A stretch of 64,000 nucleotides of DNA from Fagopyrum homotropicum. Lineage: Eukaryota; Streptophyta; Magnoliopsida; Caryophyllales; Polygonaceae. The notes beneath the pieces were generated by a model. That model was not told the origin of the DNA. It saw only the letters and a list, made by a program, of their open reading frames with translations, and searched no databases. Position 1 is the first letter of the stretch. Each line of letters opens with the position of its first letter. The position numbers were made by a program, and so were the translations under genes. The stretch spans positions 108,520,320 through 108,584,319 of the forward strand of contig BSWB01000003.1 of assembly GCA_033239125.1 (NCBI GenBank), read 5' to 3'. Shown one piece after another: positions 54,221 to 64,000 of this stretch.

Positions 54221-55231
54221 GCATCAAAACAATGAGAAGATCAACTACCATCAAAACAACCACAGACTACATCAATCAAATCAAATGCAAATAAGAAAAA
54301 GTTACAAAAATGGCAACAATTAGGGCACGGTTCAAATCGGCACAAACTGAAGCCAAGTCGAAATTAAAAAAATCACAAAGAAGGAAAAGAGTATTACAGT
54401 TTCACGGACGATGATTTAGTAGACGAGGAGCGGGATGGCGATGCCGAAGAAACTGACAAGAGCAAAATCAGAGGACGCATCTAGTCCAAATCAACATAAA
54501 TTCCCAAATCATATATAACCTAAAACCAAAATTTATTAAAATTAGCAGATTCGAAGGGGAAGGACTGATAGTACAGTCGTGGGCTTTGAAGAAGGAACAC
54601 AAATCTACTAATCACAAAAACCAACAAATGAAGCTTTGTAATGGAAAATGGAGGCTAAAAAGGCTTATCGAGGGTTTAGGGTTTTAGTTAATCAGAGACC
54701 TGAATTGAGAAAACTTAGGGGAGGGAAGAGGAGTTGAGAAATCGTTTGAGAGAGATAGAGAAAAAAACTTAGGAAGAAGTCGACGCAGGAACCCATAGGA
54801 TAAAAAGTAGCTGATTTGATAAGAAGACAAACGTGTTTGGTGGGAGACGGAGGTTATTTTGACAATTAAATTAGATAGGATTTAAAAGGGATTAATTTTT
54901 ATATGAGATTTATTTAATTTAAAATAATCTATATTAAACTATTTCATAGAAGCTCTTTTAATGGGTTTAATTAATAAAGATTTACAAATTTACTCTATTT
55001 TAAAACTTTTTTTCATGCTATATTGTGGGCTCTTCTGCTGAGTAGCGGCTCTCACGTTGACGCTTCTAGGAACAACGCTTGCTTTGTCTTCTTCCATAGC
55101 GAACTACAAACTCCAGAAGTTTAGGTAAACTATATTTTGCAGAATTTGTGAAAGTTGTGCTATTGAACACTTTGCCCTTCTTCTTTTGACAAGAACCATA
55201 GACAATTACACACAATAACTATTTGAACCAA
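54221..55231 (-). other. Possible host gene 5' region
   Basis: No element similarity is seen. The minus strand has a telo-box AAAACCCTAAACCC (54672-54685) behind a CT-rich leader (about 54720-54770), as in many plant gene 5' UTRs. It then has an AG acceptor-like site before ATGCGTCCTCTG (54480). The frame after that AG reads ASSDFALVSFFGIAIPLLVY and stops, a short hydrophobic segment. The gene identity is unknown and the exon call is tentative. Confidence 0.35.
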
Positions 55232-55751
55232 TGTAACACCCAAAATTCTCAGAACTTGGGGAGCTACTGGTTACGACCTCACAATGGGTCCCGACCTTTG
55301 TTTAACAACAATTTTACTTGGATCTTACAACATGGCACAAATGTATTGAAAACAATTTCAAAACATAATATTCTATTGTATGAATGTACACATATGACAG
55401 CCTTACAAAACATGTATATATATAACATGCATGCCGAAAGGAAGATTCCCTCTTCCCCATCTAATGAGTATGTGGGCCCCGCAAACCATCCGTCCCAAAT
55501 CTCTCTGCAACTGTTTATCTCTACAAAATCTACAACACGGATAAACCGTTAGCTCACAATCTAAGTATAAGTATAATAAAGATAGCACAAACACAACCAA
55601 GATAACATAAAACAAGTATTATGTTGGCACACAAACCGGTTATTATCTAGTAGTTAAGTTATTCACCTTATTGCATTTTACAGTTGTGGCACGAGAAATT
55701 TTAAGAGTTCTCGCCTCCGTACCTTATCCAACCTTGTGTAGGTCTAGCTTA
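55232..55751 (-). repeat. Truncated chromovirus LTR in inverted orientation
   Basis: Begins TGTAACACCC. It parallels the complement of the end of the F LTR (GGTTACGACCTCACAATGGGTCCCGACC; GCCTCCGTACCTTATCC). It is interrupted by the insertion of F at GGTCTAGCTTA. Confidence 0.8.
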
Positions 55752-58543
55752 TGTAATATCCGGAATTTTTATTCCGTCTATTTCTGTTATAAACCCGATC
55801 CCGATCAGTTGATTCATATCCGTCTACTTAGTTAGACATATTATTATAAAATTTATCATTTTATGTAGATTTCCTCCACATAAAATGATAGAATCTTTTA
55901 CACAGTTTATCATTTTATGTAGCTTACTTCCGCATAAAATGATAGAATTCTTATAACCGATCCTAAACTATAACAAACTCCGCATCCGTCTAGTCCGCAT
56001 TCATGTGTCGGGATCTCGTCCAGCCCAGAAACTCCCTAGTTTAAGGAGCATGTCCGCAGCCCAGTTTCAACCCACTGTTTGCCTTGTCCAGCCCAGTCCG
56101 TGATCTACTCCAGCTTGCCCTCAGCTTTACAGCAACTCCAGCCCGCTGCCTGACTACTTCAGCCCAATGCGCAGCCTAGAACCTGCGCCAGCCCAGCTGC
56201 TGGAGGAGATAACGAAGCAGCCTGCTTCGGCCCAGCGTCAGCAGCTTGCCAGCGCCAGCCCACGCCTGCTCCAGCCCAGGAAGAGCGGCTCCTTACCTTC
56301 TGCATAACCAACGAAAATTCAAGCCAGCTGGACGGACGATCTGCAGCAATTAATGGCCTTAATTCCTATGTAACAGCCGTTAATTTAGGAAGGAAACTCA
56401 CCTTCTGTTCAGCAGATAATCACACGCTAATTCTGTCCAGATTCACAGCAATCGTCATCTCCTTCCTTCGCTAGCAGGTCGAGCATCCCTTCTCTCCCGA
56501 CTCTCCATCATCAGACGAAGGCAGCAACGGATCCACACCAGCTTTCTGCACACATCCAGCCGCATCAAGAGGTTAGTGCAGTGAGTCTTAATTCCGTCTT
56601 CACCTCAATCTCTCTACCGATTTTCCTGCGTACATCACTCACCACCATCCTCTACTGTTTTCCTCGACCAACGTTGTTGGTGTCTCGAATTTCAGCCATA
56701 TTCTGAGCCAAAGAGACTGAGTACATCGATCAACAGCAACCTCGATTGGAGAGTTTGAAAAACGCAGCAGGTAGGCTGGAAAGAGGCTGGAAAGAGTCGT
56801 TCCATTCCAGAGATAGTACAGCTTAGTAAATTGTAAGTTATCCTTGGTTGTTCTTTCCCACCTGTTGTTATTTTATGTAGAAGAGAAGTTGTAGTCATCT
56901 TAGATCGTGAATGGTAGAAGTGATTAGTTAGGATGCATAGCTCTAGGAGCTGCCTATGAGTATGAGTCCAGGGAGTTTAGGTAGAATGAGGAGTATGTTG
57001 TTAGGAAGGGGAGAAACAAGGAACTGCTGAATATATAATCTTTTAGTTCAATTTTGAAGTGAGAAACGGGCAATCTTAGAGACCAATGTTTGAGAGTTTG
57101 AATGAAGATCTACCTTTGAAATTTTAATAGATGATAGATGGATATATTTAGTTTAGCATATTAAAATTTGAGAAGAAATGAACGATCGGATTAGAAGTTA
57201 TAAGCTTACGAAGTTAGGTAGTTGAGCAGTTTTGGTAAACTTAGGATTTTGGCTAAGTATAGAAATTGTGAGTGGGGTAGCCAACTTTATGAATTTTTAT
57301 AAGAATAATGGCTGAACAGTTTTGAGGAATTCTTGCTTCTAAGGGTAGAGGGAACATCATAGATGATCTTGAGAATTAATTCGGAACTGTTATAAGCTGT
57401 TACGAATTTTATATTTGAAACCGAAGTTAGACCTTTACGAGCTTTTGGAAAATAGGAAAATAAGAAAAGTGACAGTTGGTAACAAAAACTAAACTTTAGG
57501 AGTTAGAATATGATTTTAGAATCTCAAATAGGAGTTTAGACATGAATTTGGAAATTTTGGGAGTTTCGGGACCAAGGGTAAAATGGTCATTTTACCCTAA
57601 ATTAGTACTGTAACTAGTTATGTCTTACTACATTATTCTAGCTTAGAAGTCTTAGACTTCTAACTACGTAGGAGTGTGCTAATGCACTTATCTCCTTTGA
57701 CAGGCAACTGAGTTGCTACAGTTTACAGAGCGAGTTGGTTTACAAAGAGTCGAGCTTTATATCAGGTAAGTCCTTTGGGCTTACTTAGTTGACTTCTAAA
57801 TATGAGCATGAATGATGATAGTGGTGTGTGATTGAAATGTTTAGAGAGATAGGTTGTGATATATAATTACCGACCTATACTTGGCCTAAGAGTAACGGGC
57901 GGTGGCATTCTGCTCAGTTAGCTTGCGAGCGCTGGGGGTTTCTTTAGGGACTAGTCCATACTCGGTTTGTAGTGATGCTACCGGCGGAGGTCAGCTAGAC
58001 CTACACCCAGTTGGATAAGGAACGGAGGCGAGAGTTGTTAATAGCTCTCGTGCCACAACTTAAATTGAATAATGTGAATCACTTAAATAATAGATAATAA
58101 ACGGTTGAGTGCCAGCATGATGTTTGTTTATTTTGTCTCTGCTTGTGTTTGTGACGTTGTCATTCTACTTTATTTGGATAGTTAGCTAACGGTTGATATG
58201 TTATGTAGATTTGCCACAGGTTAGAGCAGATGCCGAGTGATCCGGACGGTAGTGGTCAGCCGGGGTGTCGTACTTTAGGACGTTTTACAGTTTCTCCATT
58301 TGTGGGTTTTTCAGTTGGACTTTGTTTCTTGTCATTCTTTCCGTACTTTGTTATATTGCGTTTTCCGGCTGTTAGTTGTTCTGGTCACATTCATACATTG
58401 TTAAGAACTATTTTATGATTTTTGGTTTTTCCTTATCTGTGCCTTGTTGTAAGATCTTGTTAAGTTGTTGTCAAACTAAGGTCGGGACCCACTGTGCGGT
58501 CCTAACCAGTAACTCCCTAAGTTGTAAAATTTGGGGTGTTACA
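55752..58543 (+). repeat. 5' LTR of element F
   Basis: 2792 bp, TGTAATATCC...GGGTGTTACA with 5-bp inverted ends. It holds twin hairpins (55854-55944), an array of CCAGCCCAG words (about 56030-56285) and the group-specific GGAACGGAGGCGAGAG...CTCTCGTGCCACAAC region (58020-58060). Confidence 0.88.
55854..55944 (+). repeat. Twin stem-loops in LTR F
   Basis: TATCATTTTATGT (55854-55866) pairs with ACATAAAATGATA (55878-55890). A second copy pairs 55908-55919 with 55933-55944. Loops are 11 and 13 bases. Confidence 0.85.
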
Positions 58544-58546
58544 ACA

Positions 58547-58558
58547 TGGTATCAGAGC
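58547..58558 (+). other. Primer binding site of element F
   Basis: TGGTATCAGAGC, complementary to initiator Met-tRNA, three bases after the LTR. Confidence 0.88.
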
Positions 58559-58808
58559 AAGGTTGGCAACAATGGCACTAGAAATCTTCAAAAAGGTCAT
58601 ATAAGTAAATAAACAGAACCCGAAAGGGGTCTGAGTTTTCCAAAGAAGATTTTAGTTTTAAAATGCATACAGAGTCGGGTTGGGATAGAAAGTACGGATG
58701 ACCACCACTACCTCTGCGGATCTCGGTATTCTTAGTATTATTAGTATAGACTTAGACTGTTATAATAGATTAGCTAGTTTATAACTGTAGTTGTTACTAT
58801 TCGTGCAG

Positions 58809-61800
58809 ATGGCACGTACTAGGGTTGCACAAGTGACTGGCCGAGGTAGGGGTCGTCCCCCCCTTCCCCCAGTCAGACAGGATCGAGCTGATAGCACACC
58901 TGCTGATAGAGGGTGTGGTCGTGGGGGTAGACCTCCACTAGGGAGAGGTCGAGGACGAGTTCCTCGAGAGGATCCACATGCAGCAAGCATACCAGAGGCT
59001 GCTGTGGTAGAGGTAGCTGAGAGTGTAGGCCCTGAGGTCAGGCATGAGACCGCTGCTAGGTCTGGAGCACAGGGAGCACGTTCGACTGAGTCTGGACGTG
59101 TTTCTATTGGAGCATCGGAGTATCGGGAGTACAAAGCATACGTCGAGCGTATGGAGGAGGCTGCCAGAGTTGAGAAGCTTGCCCAGGTACCACCGGTGGT
59201 ACCGGATAGGTCAGCTCAGGTGACACAAGGAGTGTCTCAGGCGCCGGCTGTACCTGAGAGGGGAGCTAATGTTGATAGAGCGCCTGCTGGGTCTAGAGCA
59301 CCGAGACCGGATGAGTGGTTGAAGGCTTTCAACTCTCAGAAGGTTCCTTCATTCAGTGGAGAAATAGGGCTAGAGGTGGAGCACTGGATAGGGAAGATAG
59401 AGACTGCTTTGGAGGCAATACGTTGCCCCGAGGATCGACAGGTGGATTTGGTGCAGACCTGTTTCACAGATGATGCCCATTCATGGCGGCGTACCATTCG
59501 TAGCCGAGTCACCAGCTGGGAGCAGATGAGGAACATTGTTAGGGACAGGTACTGTCCAGTTTCGCTGAGGAGGGAGAGATTCCAGGATTTCATTGAGGCA
59601 GGATTTGAGGATATCCCGATTGCTGCAGCCATAAAGAAGTTTCAGAAAGAGTTGACCTTACTTGGACCATCTACACCTCCAGAAGAGCAGCATGTTTACC
59701 TTTTCTCCAGGAGACTGAGAGAGAGTACCCGATCCTATCTGGCTGGATTCCGCTGTGAGACTTTGTCTGATTATCAGGATAGGGCCTCTACTTATGAGAG
59801 AGATAGGTCAGCTTCGAGGAAAGCAGCTCAGTCTAGTGGGCCGGATAAGCGGCAGAGGACAGGACATGCTAGTAGCAGTACAGCAGTAGCCGGTTATGGT
59901 CGAGGACAGACTCAGGGGAGGTCCAGCTACCACTCTACAGTTCAGACTCCCAGTAGAGACCGACAGTGCTTTAACTATGGTAGCCGTGATCACATTAAGA
60001 CAGATTGCCAGGGACCACCTACCACTTGCTTCACTTGTGGGAAGCCGGGACACAGAGCTACTTTCTTCCGTCAGGGTAGGGCCCCTTCTCAGCAGGGATC
60101 TTCTCCAGCAGGTGCTGAGAAGAGTGTACAGAGACCTCCTCAGTACCGAGCACCGAGTCAGCAGCAGCAACAGTACCGGGCCCCAGGGCATCCTGCTGCA
60201 TATAGTACGGCACATGGATCAGGTCGTGGCAGAGGACGTAGTAGTACCACTGACACCAGAGGAGGACCATCGAGAGTGTTCGAGCTGAGGAACACTGAGC
60301 AGCCTGCAACACCTGCGACCACAGGTACTATTTGGATCCATGACTTACCTGTGCAAGTTTTATTTGATACGGGTGCTACGCACTCCTTTATATCAGATGC
60401 ATGTGTAGATAGGTTATCCTTAGCTACAGTAGAGGGTGTACCTTTTGTGGTTGGGTTACCAGATGGGGGCAAGGTTAGAGGATCCCGAGAGATTTATGAC
60501 TGCCGTATTCATCTGGGAGGCCGGATTTGGTTAGTAGATTTTCTAGTTATGCCCTTAGCCCATGAGGACGTGATATTGGGGATAGATTGGATGACTAGAC
60601 ATGGAGCCGTCTTGGATATTGGTAGGAGGACTGTGATTGTCGCCACTGAGGAGGGTCACAGAGTGATATTCCGAGGTTGGGACCTCGGAAAGTCCGGCAC
60701 AGTTATCAGCGCAGTGAGAGCAGCCAGATTGATAGCACAGGGTTGTGAGGCCTTCTGGTGTTATGCCATGAAGGAGCGCAAGAGCCTGACAATAGAGGAG
60801 ATACCAGTTGCCTGCGAGTTTGCAGAGGTATTCAGTGACGACTTACCAGGGCTACCTCCACAGAGGAGTGCTGACTTTAGCATCGAGTTAGAGCCGGGCA
60901 CGAGACCAATCTCGAAGGCCCCATACCGCATGGCCCCGATAGAGCTGCTTGAGCTGAAGAAGCAGTTAGAGGAGTTAGCAGAGAAGGGCTTCATACGCCC
61001 TAGTGTTTCTCCCTGGGGCGCACCAGTGTTATTTGTGAGGAAGAAGGATGGATCGATGAGGCTGTGTATCGACTACCGGGAGTTGAACAAGGTCATCATC
61101 AAGAATAAGTATCCACTGCCTTGCATAGACGATCTGCTGGACCAGCTGCATGGAGCGTCGGTATTCTCGAGGATAGATTTGAGATCGGGTTATCACCAAC
61201 TGAGGGTGAGAGATCAGGACATACCTAAGACGGCATTCCGGACTAGGTATGGTCACTATGAGTTTGTAGTGATGCCATTCGGGCTCACTAATGCGCCAAC
61301 AGTATTTATGGAGTTGATGAATGGGATTTTCATTGACTTCTTAGACCAGTTTGTAGTGGTCTTCATTGACGACATTCTAGTTTACTCTAGAAGTCGAGAG
61401 GAGCATGCTGGACACTTGAGGACAGTGTTACAGATTCTACAGGATAGCCAGTTATATGCTAAGCTATCCAAGTGTGAGTTCTGGATGTCAGAGGTGGCTT
61501 TCCTAGGCCACGTAGTGACTGCTGAGGGGATTAAGGTCGACCCCGCGAAGATTGAGTCAGTGTCCTCTTGGCAACCTCCGAAGAATGTTAAGGAGGTTCG
61601 CAGCTTCCTTGGATTGGCAGGTTATTACCGTCGGTTTGTGGAAGGGTTTTCCCTGATCGCCCGACCACTTACTTCTCTCCTAAGGAAGACTACTCGGTTC
61701 GTCTGGTCTGAGCCGTGTCAGCAGAGTTTTGAGGAGCTGAAGAGGAGATTGACGTCTGCTCCGATCTTAGCACAGCCTGAGGGTACAGAGGACTTTGTAG

Positions 61801-63728
61801 TGTACAGTGACACATCCAAGCTGGGCTTGGGGTGTGTCTTGATGCAGAGGGGTAAGGTCATAGCGTATGCGTCTCGACAGCTGAAGACGTATGAGGAGAA
61901 CTACCCCACCCATGACCTGGAGTTAGCTGCGGTAGTACATGCTCTTAAGATCTGGCGTCATTATCTCTATGGAGCGACCTGTCAGATCTTCACAGACCAT
62001 AAGAGTCTGAAGTACATATTCACTCAGCGGGAGTTGAATAACCGCTAGAGGCGGTGGCTAGAGTTGATCAAGGATTTTAACCTTGAGATTTTCTACCACC
62101 CCGGAAAGGCGAATGTAGTTGCTGACGCTTTGGGTCGGAAGACGCCTCGGGAGAAGGCGATAGCTCAGTTGACAGTACAACCATAATTACAGAGAGACTT
62201 AGTTTGGTTGGGGGTAGAGATCCAGTTCCCCGATACAGCTCATCAGTTAGCCACCTTAGAGTTACTTCCTGACCTGTTGGGTGAGATCCGACAGAAGCAG
62301 GAGACCTGTCCGACTTTGACCCGGATCCGAGACCGGATCTCACGAGATAAGGCACCTCAGTTCACTATCGGTGCCGATGGAGTGATGAGACGGCAGGACC
62401 GTATCTGTGTGCCATCAGACAGTGAGCTGAGACAGAGGATACTAGGTGAGGCTCATGCTACCCCTTACTCCGTACATCCAGGAGCGAGTAAGATGTATAA
62501 GGACGTGAGACGTTCCTTCTGGTGGGGTGGTTTGAAGCCTGATGTGGCCCGATATGTAGCCCAGTGTGCGACCTGTCAGTAGGTCAAGATTGAGCATCGT
62601 AGATCCGGAGGAGATCTCCACCCACTTCCAGTACCACATTGGAAGTGGGAAGATATATCTATGGATTTTGTTACAGGATTGAGGCTCAGTAGAGGTTTTG
62701 ATGCCATTTGGGTAGTGGTAGACCGTCTGACGAAGACCGCACGTTTCATTCCGATTAAGGAAACGTGGCCGGTAAGTCGTCTAGCGGAGGAGTTCACCAG
62801 ACACATTGTGAGACTCCACGGAGTACCGAGGACTATCGTCTCCGACAGGGATGGACGTTTTACCTCTAGATTTTGGCAGCAGGTACATACTGCTTTGGGG
62901 ACGAGTCTCCACTTTACCACTGCCTATCACCCATAGACAAACGGTCAGTCCGAGAGGACCATTCAGACCTTAGAGGATATGTTGCGGGCATGTGTGCTAG
63001 ATTGGGGACAGGTATGGCCAGATCATCTCCCACTGGTAGAGTTTTCATATAATAACAACTGGCATGCGTCTATTGGGATGGCACCTTATGAGGCTTTGTA
63101 CGGACGGAGATGTCGTACGCCGTGGTGTTGGGATGAGCCTAGCAAGGCTGAAGGGGTAGTACCAGACCAGATACAGGATGACATCGCCCATATTGCCTTA
63201 GTCCGGGAGAGGATGTTAGCAGCTCAGAGTCGTCAGAAGTCCTACGCCGACAAAAGGCGTCGACCTTTGGAGTTTAGAGTAGGTGCACAGGTGTGGTTGA
63301 GAGTGTCACCTACGAGAGGAGTTAGACGTTTCGGCATTAAGGGGAAGCTAAGTCCCCGATATGTCGGTCCATTTGAGATCTTAGAGAGAGTCGGAGAGGT
63401 TGCCTACCGACTAGCACTGCCACCGAGACTGGAAGGAGTCCACCTAGTTTTTCATGTATCTCAGCTGAGAGAGTACATACCGGATCCTAGACACGTCATC
63501 AGTCATGAGGATCTGATAGTCGAGCCAGACCACACTTTTGTGGAGTATCCAGTAGCCGTCCTAGAGCGTAGTATTAGACGCCTGCGTTTTAAGGAGATAC
63601 CGATGCTGAGGATTCAGTGGTCTAGACGAGGAGCTGATGAGGCTACTTGGGAGACAGAGGAGAGTATTAGACGTAACTACCCTGAGTTCTTTGCGGAGTT
63701 AGCCGCTACCTCAGTACCGACGGGTTAG
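58809..63728 (+). pseudogene. gag-pol: Element F Gag-Pol polyprotein with chromodomain
   Basis: I chose the Met of MARTRVAQVTGRGRG as the start; a Met six codons earlier is possible. The frame of 1639 codons is unshifted. Gag core is about residues 175-340. Two CCHC knuckles lie near residue 397, both damaged (CFNYG with Tyr for Cys; HRATFF with Phe for Cys). Protease DTGA is at 60365-60376. RT has KNKYPLP, DLRSGYHQL, and FIDD at 61362-61373. RNase H has YSDTS, ELAAV, TDHKSL and ADALGRK. Integrase has an H2C2 domain, then D in MDFVTGL, D in VSDRDGRF, and E in GQSERT. The chromodomain is at about residues 1585-1630 (IQWSRRGADEATWETEE). Nonsense codons at 62046, 62184, 62580 and 62934 all stand where Gln is expected. 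Up to 62045 the product is open through RT and most of RNase H. Confidence 0.9.
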
Positions 63729-63879
63729 TACTGAGACGATACCTTATATGACTTCTGTGATTATATGCTTAAATGATTGTTTATGTTTATATGCTTGATG
63801 ACGTGAGTAGTTTGAATGCTAGAGTATAACTCGTGAGGGGAAAGGTTTGGGTAGATACCTTATTCTAAGTTTCGGGACG

Positions 63880-63902
63880 AAACTTTTTTAAGGGGGTACT
63901 GA
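63880..63902 (+). other. Polypurine tract of element F
   Basis: TTTTTTAAGGGGGTACTGA directly before the 3' LTR. Confidence 0.75.
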
Positions 63903-64000
63903 TGTAATATCCGGAATTTTTATTCCGTCTATTTCTGTTATAAACCCAATCCCGATCAGTTGATTCATATCCGTCTACTTAGTTAGACATATTATTATAA
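63903..64000 (+). repeat. 3' LTR of element F, first 98 bp
   Basis: Matches 55752-55849 with a single G-to-A difference. It continues beyond the window. Confidence 0.9.

Larger units (their letters stand above)
55752..64000 (+). mobile_element. Element F: Tekay-type chromovirus, 3' LTR cut by window end
   Basis: 5' LTR, Met-type primer site, one gag-pol frame ending in a chromodomain, PPT, and the first 98 bp of the 3' LTR. In these 98 bp the LTRs differ at one position (CCCGATC versus CCCAATC), so the insertion is young. It lies inside an inverted LTR of a related element. Confidence 0.9.

Overview
This window is plant nuclear DNA, most likely from a eudicot. It consists almost entirely of nested and decayed LTR retrotransposons. 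There is no bacterial, organellar, rRNA or tRNA gene content. The assignment rests on Athila-type Ty3/gypsy elements (tRNA-Asp-like primer sites, a DLGA-type protease, an FMDD reverse transcriptase, an Athila-like ORF after pol), a Tekay-type chromovirus with a C-terminal chromodomain, a Ty1/copia element, a plant LINE fragment, and one short stretch that looks like the 5' part of a host gene. The species cannot be identified from this sequence.

Layout. 1-11686: Athila-like compound A on the minus strand, with three LTRs in the order LTR1 tail, shortened internal part, LTR2, full gag-pol internal part, LTR3. 11687-14253 and 25722-35494: an older, related minus-strand element C. Its pol-3'/ORF1/3'UTR segment is repeated head to tail, and its ORF1 is split by element D. 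14254-25721: element D, complete with two LTRs and the target duplication CAAGT. D and C both lack the RT and RNase H coding region at the same place. 35495-37690: an unassigned decayed coding fragment and a copia-like gag fragment. 37700-42800: the 3' LTR and 3' region of a further minus-strand Athila-like element H, interrupted by a solo LTR (39215-41269, target duplication ATGTG). 43231-46600: plus-strand Athila-like remnant E. 46606-54220: a broken copia element J. Its RT region is missing, and its place is taken by an Athila LTR scrap, the 3' end and LTR of another gypsy element (G, 49540-51744), unassigned sequence and a LINE fragment. 54221-55231: probable host DNA with a telo-box. 55232-55751: an inverted LTR fragment. 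55752-64000: young Tekay-type element F, whose polyprotein has no frameshift and is broken only by four nonsense codons.

How the parts relate. Element A could supply RT-type functions that C and D lack, although A itself now carries nonsense codons. C and D keep Gag, a protease region, integrase and ORF1. In both, ORF1 is preceded by a TATA-like site with a 16-bp (near-)palindrome exactly 20 bp upstream. Each LTR family in the window carries its own GC-rich, often palindromic repeated word, and in several families it lies at a similar LTR position upstream of a TATA box. A small stem-loop with a GGGA-type loop lies just upstream of the polypurine tract in several families and shows compensatory base changes. 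These shared patterns are the most interesting features of the window.
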